From: Candidatus Methylobacter oryzae
GTDB lineage: Bacteria > Pseudomonadota > Gammaproteobacteria > Methylococcales > Methylomonadaceae
Assembly (NCBI RefSeq): GCF_003994235.2
Contig: NZ_RYFG02000099.1
Span: 1-58,965, forward strand
Direction of reading: 5' to 3'
Length of the DNA: 58,965 nucleotides
Shown here: one piece after another, positions 39,766 through 48,312 of the stretch
How the letters are laid out: each line of letters opens with the position of its first letter
How positions within the stretch are numbered: the first letter of the stretch is position 1
Notes under the pieces: model-generated
What the model was told of the DNA's origin: nothing
The model's input: only the letters and a program-made list of their open reading frames with translations
Databases searched by the model: none
Translations under genes and position numbers: made by a program

Positions 39766-40257
39766 ATGACAACAGATGTGCAGTCAAATAATAGCAGGGT
39801 AGAGCAATTTCTCACCTTTCAACTCGCAGATGAAGCGTATGGAGTTGAGATTTTGAAAGTACAAGAAATTCGTGGTTGGGAAGCAGTTCGTATAATACCG
39901 AACACACCTGCTTTTGTTAAAGGTGTGTTGAATTTACGTGGCTCCGTTGTTCCTATTATAGACTTAAGGGAGCGGTTTTCTCTTGAGCATTGTGAATACT
40001 CTCCGAAAACGGTAGTTATTGTGCTCTGTGTCGAACACGGCCCAAACCAGTTTGTTATGGGTATCGTGGCTGATGCGGTTTCCGATGTGCTAGATATTAA
40101 CTTGGCAGACATCAAAAAATCGCCAAACTTTGGCTCAAAAATCGATACGCGTTACATGCGTGGTATGCATGTGTACAAGAAAAAAATGATTATGCTGTTA
40201 GACGTTGACAAATTGCTCAATCCCGACGAGGTTGAGGGTATTGAAAGTTTGGTGTGA
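39766..40257 (+). CDS. cheW: CheW coupling protein (second copy)
   Basis: This 163-residue CheW domain (FLTFQLADEAYGVEILKVQEIRGW, GVLNLRGSVVPIIDLRERF, each in part) is clearly similar to the first cheW. Its stop overlaps the GTG start of the parA gene, indicating translational coupling between adaptor and ParA. Confidence 0.95.
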   Translation: MTTDVQSNNSRVEQFLTFQLADEAYGVEILKVQEIRGWEAVRIIPNTPAFVKGVLNLRGSVVPIIDLRERFSLEHCEYSPKTVVIVLCVEHGPNQFVMGIVADAVSDVLDINLADIKKSPNFGSKIDTRYMRGMHVYKKKMIMLLDVDKLLNPDEVEGIESLV

Positions 40258-41027
40258 CAGTGAGAATTGTTGCAATAATCAATCAGAAAGGTGGTGTTGG
40301 CAAAACGACTACTACTGCAAATTTATGTCATGCTATTGCAGAATTGGGGGCAAAAGTTACCGCCATAGACCTTGATCCTCAAGGCCATTTAGCGGTTTCT
40401 TTAGGTGTTACAGAACGAGGGATTGGCGGTATTGACGAGGCAATGTTGAAAATGAAAAAAGCCTGTCAGCAGCTTATTCCAGTTAGAGACAATTTACAAT
40501 TAATCACTTCAGGGTCAAAACTTAAGGATATTGAGCAGCTAACTGCCAGCAGTTCGCCTCGTGGTGTGCTATTAAAGGACGCTTTGCAGGGGAATCTTGA
40601 CGATCAGGATTTTATCTTTATTGATTGCCCACCATCTTCGGGATTGTTAGTTGCTAATGCATTGATTGCAGCTGACGAAATTTTAATTCCTATGGCCAGT
40701 GACTTCCTTGCTTTGCAAGGGTTATCGCATCTGATGGCTACAATTAAGAGGTTTGAAAAAGCTTTACAGCGTAAATATAAAACTTTATTGGTAATGTCGC
40801 GATATTCACCTAATAGAAGAATATCGAGTCAGGTACTAAATGTTTTACTTACACATTTCCCTGAGCAAATATTAGCAACGGTCGTTAGAGAAACAGCATT
40901 GCTCGCAGAGTGTCCTAGCTTTGGCAAAACAATTTTAGAATATAGTCCGAAAAGTCGTTCGGCAAGGGATTTTCGTAGCCTTGCTCATGATTTTCTTGAA
41001 GGCAAGGTGATGTATGGCAACAAGTGA
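40254..41027 (+). CDS. ParA-family ATPase of the chemotaxis cluster
   Basis: A 257-residue MinD/ParA ATPase with deviant Walker A KGGVGKTTTTANL (~11-23), Walker A' DLDPQGHLAVSLG (~40-52) and Walker B FIFIDCPPSSGLL (~118-130). ParA-like proteins in chemotaxis clusters (PpfA of Rhodobacter, ParC of Vibrio) position or segregate chemosensory arrays. The GTG start overlaps cheW; the 3' end overlaps the STAS gene by 14 bases. No ParB or CheW-fused ParP partner was seen. Confidence 0.9.
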   Translation: MTVRIVAIINQKGGVGKTTTTANLCHAIAELGAKVTAIDLDPQGHLAVSLGVTERGIGGIDEAMLKMKKACQQLIPVRDNLQLITSGSKLKDIEQLTASSSPRGVLLKDALQGNLDDQDFIFIDCPPSSGLLVANALIAADEILIPMASDFLALQGLSHLMATIKRFEKALQRKYKTLLVMSRYSPNRRISSQVLNVLLTHFPEQILATVVRETALLAECPSFGKTILEYSPKSRSARDFRSLAHDFLEGKVMYGNK

Positions 41028-41565
41028 AGAAAATAGTTTAATCGGATACGATCCTTTAGCGTGGATGGATGATGACACTGAAAAGAATGAAGATCATTTC
41101 TTAGCGGATGATTTGGCAGATAATATTGATGAAATCGTAAGCCCGAATATTAGTGAAGAGGATGAGTTGGGTACGATTGAAGCTGAAAATTCTGGTTATG
41201 ATGGGCTAGTAGAAGAAGCAAGCCCCTCTATTGATTCACACGATATCGAAGAAGAAGCAGATGACGAAGGTTGGGCGTCAGAAGAGGAAAGTTCACAGAT
41301 TGATTTAGACGCTACGTTGTCTATTCAAAATGTCGTCAAGTTACACGAAAAACTGAAGAATTTATTGGCAGTGCATGATGAAATCGAAATAAATGCCTCC
41401 GATGTTTCGTCAATAGATACTGCTACGTTGCAACTTCTTGTTTCATTGAAAAAAGATTCAGTTAAGTTACAAAAGAAAGTTACCATTATTTATCCATCTC
41501 CACGTTTTGTTGAGTCTACTCGGCTGTTGGGTTTATTGGACGTGCTTGAAGTGCAAGATATGTAA
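41014..41565 (+). CDS. Acidic STAS-domain protein
   Basis: The 183-residue protein has an extremely acidic, probably disordered N-terminal half (~1-92) and a C-terminal STAS-like domain (~93-183: VVKLHEKLKNLLAVHDEIEINASDVSSIDTATLQLLVSLKK, in parts), with the SSIDTATLQLL turn where anti-sigma-factor antagonists carry the regulatory Ser/Thr. It overlaps parA, so the two products probably act together. An acidic tail could engage ParA or DNA-mimic surfaces. This is inference. Confidence 0.82.
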   Translation: MATSEENSLIGYDPLAWMDDDTEKNEDHFLADDLADNIDEIVSPNISEEDELGTIEAENSGYDGLVEEASPSIDSHDIEEEADDEGWASEEESSQIDLDATLSIQNVVKLHEKLKNLLAVHDEIEINASDVSSIDTATLQLLVSLKKDSVKLQKKVTIIYPSPRFVESTRLLGLLDVLEVQDM

Positions 41566-41593
41566 CTTTTGATGGACAGGAAATAGCTTAAAG

Positions 41594-42433
41594 ATGGCCA
41601 TTGTTGAAAAGGATCGCGAATTTAAATTCACTGCTGATGACTTTAATTTTTTAAGGAAATTATCCAATGAGCATTCAGGCATTCAAGTTCCTGATGAAAG
41701 ATTTGATATGTTTTATTCCAGATTGTCCAAACGGGTGAGAAAACTTGGACTAACAAATTTTAAGGAATATTGTCAATATCTTAAAGATCATCCAGAGCAT
41801 GAGTTTACCGAATTTATTAACGCGATAACGACTAATCTAACCGCGTTTTTTAGGGAAATGCACCATTTTGATTATATTCGTGATGTTGTTATTCCAGAAA
41901 TTCTAGTTAGAAACAAAGCTTCCAAGCAAATTAGGGTATGGTCTGCGGGGTGTTCCACAGGCGAAGAACCTTATTCTATAGCAATTACCTTACTGGAGAA
42001 CGTTCCTAGTGATTGGGATATTAAGATATTGGCAACTGATCTAGACACTAACGTTTTGCAGACCGCTTCTGAAGGTATTTATACGGAAGATCGTGTTAGT
42101 GAGTTACCTGAGAGTGTGCTTAAGCAGTGGTTTATGCGTGGTAAAGCATCCCAATCCGGTCAAGTAAAAGTAAGGCCGCAATTACAACAAATTATTCAGT
42201 TTAAGAAATTGAATTTGATACAAGATTGGCCGATGAAATGTCATTTTGATTTTATCTTTTGTCGCAATGTTCTGATCTATTTTGATCGCGAGACTAAGAC
42301 AGCGCTTGCCAAAAGATATGCTCAAATGTTATCTAGTCGATCATGGCTATTTATTGGACACTCGGAATCATTAAATCAACTTTCAAATGAGTTTGAGTTG
42401 GTGGCATGTACCAGTTACAGGAAAAATACATAA
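41594..42433 (+). CDS. cheR: CheR, receptor methyltransferase
   Basis: CheR (279 aa) methylates receptor glutamates using SAM. The N-terminal helical domain is followed by TTNLTAFFREMHHF (~77-90), the SAM loop RVWSAGCSTGEEPYSIA (~118-134), LATDLDTNVLQTA (~151-163) and FDFIFCRNVLIYFD (~218-231). It should be tethered by the DEWEEF tail of the receptor in this operon. Confidence 0.96.
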   Translation: MAIVEKDREFKFTADDFNFLRKLSNEHSGIQVPDERFDMFYSRLSKRVRKLGLTNFKEYCQYLKDHPEHEFTEFINAITTNLTAFFREMHHFDYIRDVVIPEILVRNKASKQIRVWSAGCSTGEEPYSIAITLLENVPSDWDIKILATDLDTNVLQTASEGIYTEDRVSELPESVLKQWFMRGKASQSGQVKVRPQLQQIIQFKKLNLIQDWPMKCHFDFIFCRNVLIYFDRETKTALAKRYAQMLSSRSWLFIGHSESLNQLSNEFELVACTSYRKNT

Positions 42434-42439
42434 ATACTA

Positions 42440-43078
42440 ATGAGCGTTAGCAATGATATTGGTTTACCCTCCATTGATGGTTTTGAGCACATTAATAGGT
42501 ACTTGGATAAAGAGCGCGGCCTGATTGCCGCAAAGATTCTGCCAGGTGAATATTATGTAACTCACGATGATGAATTGATTACTACTGTATTGGGATCTTG
42601 TATATCGGCTTGTATCAGAGATAAAGTCATAGGCCTAGGAGGAATGAATCATTTTATGTTGCCGGAAACTACGGCCGATAAACTCAAGCAGGGCAATGAA
42701 GCAGTAGTCGGTAATGCGACCCGTTACGGAAATTATGCCATGGAACATTTAATCAATACTATTTTGATGAATGGCGGCAAAAGAAAGAATTTAGAGGTTA
42801 AGGTATTCGGCGGAGGTAAAATTATTCCAACACTAACTGATGTTGGACTTAAAAATATTGAGTTTATATTAGACTATATCGACACAGAAGGATTGCTATT
42901 ATTATCTCAGGACTTGGGCGATATCTATCCCAGAAAAATAATTTACTTCCCTAGAACAGGAAAAGTAGGGATGAAAAAGATCGAGCATTTGCATAACGAT
43001 ACAATTGTAAGAAGGGAGAGACAGTATTTTAACAATATTAAAAATGCGCCTGTTGAAGGTGATGTTGAGCTTTTTTAA
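42440..43078 (+). CDS. cheD: CheD, receptor glutamine deamidase
   Basis: At 212 residues it is CheD, deamidating receptor Gln to Glu. The catalytic Cys is in TTVLGSCISACIRD (~47-60) and the His in GGMNHFMLPE (~67-76). The C-terminal tail (GMKKIEHLHNDTIVRRE... to DVELF) is duplicated as a decayed fragment further downstream (see 43573-43683). It starts 6 bases after cheR. Confidence 0.95.
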   Translation: MSVSNDIGLPSIDGFEHINRYLDKERGLIAAKILPGEYYVTHDDELITTVLGSCISACIRDKVIGLGGMNHFMLPETTADKLKQGNEAVVGNATRYGNYAMEHLINTILMNGGKRKNLEVKVFGGGKIIPTLTDVGLKNIEFILDYIDTEGLLLLSQDLGDIYPRKIIYFPRTGKVGMKKIEHLHNDTIVRRERQYFNNIKNAPVEGDVELF

Positions 43079-43087
43079 GAGTATGCA

Positions 43088-43507
43088 ATGAATAAAATAC
43101 GTGTATTGATTGTTGATGATTCATTGTTAATCAGAGAGGTTTTAACTGAAATATTGAGCTCATCAGAAGATATTGAGGTAGTTGGGGCCGCAGAAGACCC
43201 TTATGTTGCCAGAGAAATGATTAAGGCACTGAATCCGGATGTATTGACGCTGGATATTGAAATGCCGCGTATGGATGGGATAACTTTTTTACGTAACTTG
43301 ATGCGGCTCCGGCCTATGCCTGTGGTGATGATTTCCGCTCTCACAGAAAGTAATGCCGAAGTTACTTTAACAGCGCTGGAGTTGGGTGCGGTGGACTTTA
43401 TCGCTAAACCAGTTATCGATGTAGAAAATGCATTAAACGAGTATGCTGAGGATATAATTGCCAAGGTAAAAATGGCCTCAAAAGCTAATATTAGAAGACT
43501 CCAATAA
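43088..43507 (+). CDS. Isolated CheB receiver domain (truncated CheB duplicate)
   Basis: This 139-residue protein is a receiver domain without the methylesterase. By eye about three quarters or more of residues are identical to the receiver of the full CheB at 43691. Phosphorylation residues are intact: D10/D11, phospho-Asp D56 in LTLDIEMP, S83, K107 in DFIAKP. It ends just where the CheB linker would start. It is preceded by cheD and followed by a decayed copy of the cheD 3' end, so it arose from a tandem duplication of cheD'-cheB'. It may act as a phosphate sink or decoy for CheA, or be a second CheY. Confidence 0.88.
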   Translation: MNKIRVLIVDDSLLIREVLTEILSSSEDIEVVGAAEDPYVAREMIKALNPDVLTLDIEMPRMDGITFLRNLMRLRPMPVVMISALTESNAEVTLTALELGAVDFIAKPVIDVENALNEYAEDIIAKVKMASKANIRRLQ

Positions 43508-43572
43508 TCAAGCCTAAAATAAGGAATTCTGGTGCAGACGCGACAGAAGTTAGATAGAGAGTAAGTATCAGT

Positions 43573-43683
43573 ATGAAAAGATTTATAAATTTTTGCCAAT
43601 GATGTAATTACTTAAACAGTAAGGTAGTGTTAACAATATTGAAAATACACCTAGTTTATGGTGGCGATGGATTTCTTTTAGAG
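43573..43683 (+). pseudogene. Decayed duplicate of the cheD 3' end
   Basis: The gap between the two cheB-type genes contains a degenerate copy of the last ~110 bases of cheD. It begins ATGAAAAG (cheD has ATGAAAAAG at 42970) and shares TTAACAATATTGAAAATAC with cheD's TTAACAATATTAAAAATGC; in the cheD frame VNNIENTP stands for FNNIKNAP. Stops and frameshifts break it. It sits at the same distance before cheB as the cheD end does before the truncated copy. Confidence 0.7.
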
Positions 43684-43690
43684 TGGATTT

Positions 43691-44812
43691 ATGGGTAAGA
43701 TACGAGTATTGGTTATTGATGATTCGGCGTTAATTAGGAAAATCCTGACTGAGGTTTTAAGTTCGTCACCCGATATTGAGGTTGTTGGCGCAGCAGCTGA
43801 TCCTCTTATTGCCAGGGAAATGATTAAACAATTGAATCCGGATGTGTTGACGCTGGATATTGAAATGCCACACATGGATGGAATAACCTTCTTAAGCAAC
43901 TTGATGCGTTTAAGACCGACTCCGGTTGTGATGATTTCAACGCTAACTGAACATGGGGCGGAAGCTACTTTAAACGCTTTATCATTGGGTGCTGTCGATT
44001 TTATTGCCAAACCGAAAGTTGACGTTGTCAATACATTAAATGAATATGCTGACGAAATTATTTCCAAGGTTATTGTTGCGGCACAAGCAAAGGTAGGCAA
44101 CGTTTACAATAGAGTAGCTAAACCTAAAACTCCGGCAGCTCCACCAGTAACCGAAATTTCAGAAAAGCACTCGGTCGATGTGATTCTGAAAGCGGCTCCA
44201 GTAAAAACTCATATTAGTCCAACCAATAAAATAATTGCTTTAGGCGCTTCAACCGGTGGAACAGAAGCGATTAAAACAGTTGTTAAAGGCTTTCCAGCAG
44301 ATACCCCGCCTATCTTAATAACGCAGCATTTACCTGCTGCATTTAGTGAGTCATTCGTAAGACATATCGACCTTGCCACAGAAATGTCAGCTTGTATTCC
44401 CAAACATGGGCAGACGGTTGAATCAGGTCACATCTATCTGTCACCGGGAGATAAGCATATGCTGGTGATTAGGGAAGGCGGTAAATATATTATTCAATTG
44501 AGTGACGGCTTACCTGTCAATCGCCATAAGCCGGCTGTCGATGTGTTGTTCCGTTCAGTCGCTCAGTGCGCAGGAGGAAATGCCGTTGGCGTATTATTAA
44601 CAGGTATGGGGGCTGATGGGGCAATGGGCATGAAAGAAATGCATGATGCCGGTGCTAAAACAGTTATTCAGGATGAGCAATCCAGTGTGGTTTGGGGAAT
44701 GCCGGGAGCAGCATTCAAGTTAGGATGCACTGATTATGTGGTATCGTTAGACGAGGTTTCACATAAAGTTTTAAGCTTGGTTAAGCCGGGCAGTACTAGT
44801 AAGGTAATTTAA
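43691..44812 (+). CDS. cheB: CheB, receptor methylesterase
   Basis: The full-length 373-residue CheB: an N-terminal receiver (phospho-Asp ~56), a Pro/Ala-rich linker (~140-170), and the methylesterase domain with catalytic Ser in LGASTGGTEAI (~182), His in ITQHLPAAFS (~208) and Asp in LLTGMGADGAMGM (~304). It removes receptor methyl groups after phosphorylation by CheA. A truncated receiver-only copy lies just upstream. Confidence 0.96.
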   Translation: MGKIRVLVIDDSALIRKILTEVLSSSPDIEVVGAAADPLIAREMIKQLNPDVLTLDIEMPHMDGITFLSNLMRLRPTPVVMISTLTEHGAEATLNALSLGAVDFIAKPKVDVVNTLNEYADEIISKVIVAAQAKVGNVYNRVAKPKTPAAPPVTEISEKHSVDVILKAAPVKTHISPTNKIIALGASTGGTEAIKTVVKGFPADTPPILITQHLPAAFSESFVRHIDLATEMSACIPKHGQTVESGHIYLSPGDKHMLVIREGGKYIIQLSDGLPVNRHKPAVDVLFRSVAQCAGGNAVGVLLTGMGADGAMGMKEMHDAGAKTVIQDEQSSVVWGMPGAAFKLGCTDYVVSLDEVSHKVLSLVKPGSTSKVI

Positions 44813-44957
44813 TATCTTAGCAGTCTTTTTCGAATGTAATTGGCAGCGTTTCTTATGCGGGTATTACATATAACAGCTTATCATCTAGGATAAGTGCCGC
44901 GTATTATGCCAGATGCAGAATTTTAAAAACGTTACATTTCATGCCGTGTAATTCAAT

Positions 44958-45566
44958 ATGACCAATCAGACTAAATCACAATTTATTGCAGTAGCTTCAA
45001 TTACCTCGGAGTTAAGCGCAGTCATGGTGGTGGCTAAGGAAATATCATTAGCTGCAGCCAATGCAAAGGCTATTGCATTTAGAGCTGGGGATAAAGCAAA
45101 AGGATTTCAGCCAATTACTGACTTTATTAATGAGCTGGCCAAAGAAACCATTGAGCTGGTTACTAATATCAACATTTACGCGTTAGTGTTATATCGATTA
45201 ACAGTCGATGAGTTCCAAAAAACAGCCGCCTATAATAAGTTTGAGTTAGCCACAAAAATGGCTGGAGATGCTACTTATGCCAAATCCATGCAGGAGCCTG
45301 TGAATCAAGCAAAACTTTCAATGCAAGATTGCCAAAGGCAGTTTAAGCGGGATGTTTCGCAGTTATTGGGTCAACTGGAAGCGGTAATGCATCATGCACG
45401 CGCCGCACGAGTTATCGCTGCAAACTCAAGAATTGAAGCATCACAGGCAGGTGAATATTTGCAAAGCCTGCAGGCAGTTGCCGAAAGTGTGGATAAAGCT
45501 GCACATACTATTCATGATAATGTGCAACGTTGCAGGATCGCATTATCCATTTATCGCAATAGCTGA
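44958..45566 (+). CDS. Small receptor-tip-like coiled-coil protein
   Basis: This 202-residue, probably cytoplasmic all-helical protein has no transmembrane segment or sensor domain. Two stretches resemble the receptor signalling tip: AAANAKAIAFRAGDKAKGF (~32-50) compares with LALNASVEAARAGEQGRGF of the cluster's own receptor, and AANSRIEASQAGEYLQSLQ (~154-172) repeats the pattern more loosely. Conserved tip residues are only partly kept. It lies between cheB and an oxygen-binding diiron protein (32 bases downstream), suggesting a soluble receptor or adaptor. I do not know a named family for it. Confidence 0.75.
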   Translation: MTNQTKSQFIAVASITSELSAVMVVAKEISLAAANAKAIAFRAGDKAKGFQPITDFINELAKETIELVTNINIYALVLYRLTVDEFQKTAAYNKFELATKMAGDATYAKSMQEPVNQAKLSMQDCQRQFKRDVSQLLGQLEAVMHHARAARVIAANSRIEASQAGEYLQSLQAVAESVDKAAHTIHDNVQRCRIALSIYRNS

Positions 45567-45598
45567 ATAGCTGCTAACCTTAGGAGGCTAGTTTTTTC

Positions 45599-46327
45599 AT
45601 GAAAATGACCAAAATATACGAAGGATCGCATCAATGGATTATGTTTGGAAGGGATGAAGGTAAACCTAATAATATAATCGACACTAATCAATATGTAGTA
45701 CGCACACCGAATCGCTGTTTGCTTTTGGATCCAGGCGGTGCCGAGCTGTTTGCTCCAATGATGGCCGCAGTGTTGCACCATGCCCCGGTGGATCAAATAA
45801 CCGATTTATTTGCTTCGCATCAGGATCCGGATGTGATTTCGTCATTAGGTTTATGGGATCAGGCTTTAACTAATGCCAAGCTTCATGCGCCGGCTATTTG
45901 GGAAGGTTTCTTGCGGCATTACAGTTGTGAATCCATAGAATATGTACCCATTCCGGATAATGGTGGAACGATTAAGTTAGAATCTGTAGAGCTACAGCTT
46001 ATTCCTGCCCATTATTTACACTCGTCAGGAAACTTTCATGTCTATGATCCTCAAGCTAAAATTCTGATGACAGGTGATGTCGGTGCCGCTATCGAAGGGC
46101 CTGATACCCCAGTGTTTGTAGACAATTTCGCCGCACATGTTGAAAAAATGCGTTTTTGGCATCAACGGTGGATGCCCTCAAATCAAGCGAAACGAGTCTG
46201 GATTGAGCGTGTAAGAAATCTAGATATTGATATTTTGGCTCCACAGCATGGGCGAATGTTTAAAGGCGATGACGTCAAACGGTTTTTAGATTGGTTTGAT
46301 GCCTTACAAGTAGGTATCGCTGTTTAG
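45599..46327 (+). CDS. Oxygen-binding diiron protein (ODP-like, metallo-beta-lactamase fold)
   Basis: A 242-residue metallo-beta-lactamase-fold protein resembling the diiron domain of flavodiiron proteins and the stand-alone ODP oxygen sensor of Treponema chemotaxis. Metal ligands fit SHQDPD (H74-x-D76-x-D78), IPAHYLHSSGN (His ~138), MTGDVG (Asp ~160) and PQHGRMF (His ~222). There is no flavodoxin domain, as in ODP. It follows the receptor-tip-like protein with an AGGAGG site, in the same transcription direction as the che genes. It likely senses oxygen for chemotaxis, useful to a methane oxidiser at oxic-anoxic boundaries. Confidence 0.82.
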   Translation: MKMTKIYEGSHQWIMFGRDEGKPNNIIDTNQYVVRTPNRCLLLDPGGAELFAPMMAAVLHHAPVDQITDLFASHQDPDVISSLGLWDQALTNAKLHAPAIWEGFLRHYSCESIEYVPIPDNGGTIKLESVELQLIPAHYLHSSGNFHVYDPQAKILMTGDVGAAIEGPDTPVFVDNFAAHVEKMRFWHQRWMPSNQAKRVWIERVRNLDIDILAPQHGRMFKGDDVKRFLDWFDALQVGIAV

Positions 46328-47048
46328 TCTATTTTAAAGACGTGACCAGTTATATTTTACATTTAAAGAAGACGTGATATTTATAGACGTTCTTAATTTT
46401 GTATTAAAAACTGGTTACGGCATAAATTGAGTAAAGTTTTGAGGTGATATCTTTATATATGCAAATTAAGTACCTTGCCAAGGGAGTATTTTTATTGCGG
46501 TTGGCATGATACAAATCATCAATTCAAGGTCGAAGTTGACTTCTTAAAAGCAAAATTTCTTGCCTTATTTCTTCCTGCTATCTTGGAAATAACGGCAAAA
46601 TTCCAATCGTAATCGAGATCATTTAGCCGCAAAATTTAGTAAGTCACCGATATAAATGTGTTTTGCCTGGTTTGTTGGGCTTAGGTGAGGTTAAAAGCTG
46701 AATTAAGCCGAATTAAGTTAAACACTTTATGGCTTTCTGAATGTTATTATTTATACACAGATTGGCTTAATTGTGATAAACGATGAGTCCCAGTTTGAGA
46801 AGATTATCCTATTAGTCTCTTGTAACGGTAACGCGCTGATATTAATGAAATAAGGACTTGTATAAAAATACTCCAATTTGACTGAGAGACAAGTTTTATC
46901 GAGTCTAAATGATGTTATAGATAGCTTATGCACAGAGTTATGCACAGGAACTGTGGAGAAATTGCAAGTGCTTGATTGTCGAATTAGAGTCCGGGTCTAG
47001 CCAAAAAACCAAGACGGCAGTCTAAAAATAACCAACAGTTTTTAACCG
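46328..47048. other. 721-base convergent intergenic region without genes
   Basis: This AT-rich stretch lies between the ends of the ODP gene (+) and rnhA (-), so it should not hold a promoter for either. No convincing ORF was found. It holds three DnaA-box matches (listed separately) and an AATTAAG direct repeat pair near 46700-46715. Confidence 0.7.
46751..46946 (+). promoter_or_regulatory. Cluster of three DnaA boxes
   Basis: Three exact matches to the DnaA-box consensus TTATNCACA lie on the same strand within 200 bases: TTATACACA at 46751, and TTATGCACA at 46926 and 46938, the last two starting 12 bases apart. A degenerate box (TTCTCCACA on the minus strand, ~46950-46960) is adjacent. A titration site or ori-like element are the options; there is no dnaA, gidA or dnaN nearby. 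Confidence 0.6.
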
Positions 47049-47504
47049 CTAGGTCACTCGTTGTTCGTTCTTTAATGAGTCAATGCCGAGATTAGCCAAT
47101 TCATCGGCCCTATCATTGTTTATATCGCCTGAATGGCCTTTTATCCATGTCCATTCGATAGTGTGTCGTTGAATCGCAGTGTCCAGCCGGCGCCATAAGT
47201 CTTCATTTTTAACCGGCATTTTGGAAGCTGTTTTCCAACCGCGTTTTTTCCAGTTAATCATCCATTCGGTAATGCCTTGCAGTACGTATTTTGAATCGAC
47301 GTTCATCCGCACAGAGCAAGGTTTGGTTAAGGCTTCCAATGCTTGAATGGCTGCCATCAATTCCATGCGGTTGTTGGTTGTCTCTAGATCACCGCCGTAT
47401 AGTTCCTTAACATTGCCTTTATAGCTCAGTATCGCTCCCCAGCCGCCTGGTCCGGGGTTGCCTCTGCAGGCGCCATCGGTATAAATAATAACGGCATCAT
47501 TCAT
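47049..47504 (-). CDS. rnhA: Ribonuclease HI
   Basis: RNase HI (151 aa) degrades the RNA of RNA-DNA hybrids. The DEDD site is intact: [19 protein letters not shown] (Asp ~10), [10 protein letters not shown] (Glu ~48), [10 protein letters not shown] (Asp ~70), [16 protein letters not shown] (His ~124, Asp ~134). The start overlaps the end of the methyltransferase gene by 8 bases. The dnaQ gene that often neighbours rnhA is not present in the window. Confidence 0.97.
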   Translation of the reverse strand: MNDAVIIYTDGACRGNPGPGGWGAILSYKGNVKELYGGDLETTNNRMELMAAIQALEALTKPCSVRMNVDSKYVLQGITEWMINWKKRGWKTASKMPVKNEDLWRRLDTAIQRHTIEWTWIKGHSGDINNDRADELANLGIDSLKNEQRVT

Positions 47505-48216
47505 GTTCGTTTAGCTGTGTAGTGGGTGAGTTAAGCGAGTTTGTCAGAATCAATCGAGGATTCAGTGCGTTTACCGGTGTCAACGGAATCAGATTATAAC
47601 GGCGCTTGATCGCTTTAATGGCATAAGCTGTCGATGTAAACGATTGACCACGGGTTATGAATTTTCCATGAGTCGATTTTACTGTATCCAGATAAAACTC
47701 CGACGATGTGGTTACTTCAAAATTTAATAACTTTAGCCAATCTAAAATCCTTGAGCGGGAAATAAAGTGGCCTCCCCATGAATCGGCCATTTTTTTATCC
47801 CAGAAGTATTGGTATCTAACCCATAAACTCCAAGGATTAAAGTTCAGCACAACAAATACGCCTTCCGGTTTTAGAACACGTTCCACTTCTCGCATAGTTT
47901 GAAAGCGAAAGGCGTCAAACTCCAATAAATGCGGAATTATAATCATATCTACAGAGTTGCTTTGTAACGGTAAGCTGTATGCTTTAGCTTGTATTTTTCT
48001 TGCATTGGGGCAACCCAAGCTTTTTGCATCAAGAATAGTAAAGTTTTTATATAAAGAGCAATCGATAAATTCACTTTCCCAGCCTAAGCCACCGACTTGC
48101 AAAATAGTCTGTTTGCAACTGACGGTAATAGAGCGTTGCAAATAGTCGGCCTCAAGCTGTTGCAGCAGCTTGCCTCTAGGTGTTTGATACCAGGCAAATA
48201 GGAAATTACGCTTCAT
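47497..48216 (-). CDS. SAM-dependent methyltransferase (YafS-like)
   Basis: A 239-residue class I methyltransferase with a weak SAM loop ([15 protein letters not shown], ~38-52), then [12 protein letters not shown] (~89-100), [23 protein letters not shown] (split, ~109-131). Position next to rnhA and mltD matches YafS of E. coli, and the SAM motif I is similarly altered. The substrate is unknown. It overlaps rnhA and is divergent from mltD. Confidence 0.82.
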   Translation of the reverse strand: MKRNFLFAWYQTPRGKLLQQLEADYLQRSITVSCKQTILQVGGLGWESEFIDCSLYKNFTILDAKSLGCPNARKIQAKAYSLPLQSNSVDMIIIPHLLEFDAFRFQTMREVERVLKPEGVFVVLNFNPWSLWVRYQYFWDKKMADSWGGHFISRSRILDWLKLLNFEVTTSSEFYLDTVKSTHGKFITRGQSFTSTAYAIKAIKRRYNLIPLTPVNALNPRLILTNSLNSPTTQLNEHE

Positions 48217-48312
48217 ATCCGGATTCTACACAATCTTATTGTAATGATTTTCAATAAAAACAAGCTATAATGATAACATCTTAATAATAAACTTCATTCT
48301 TAAAAGGCTTAG

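Noticed and set aside
43573-43690. Considered as an attenuator leader for cheB
   Set aside because: Its sequence aligns with the cheD 3' end, so decay of a duplicate explains it better; no strong hairpin with T-run was seen.
46751-46945. Minus-strand 64-aa frame in the DnaA-box region
   Set aside because: No ribosome site, no family features, AT-rich; the DnaA-box pattern explains part of the sequence.
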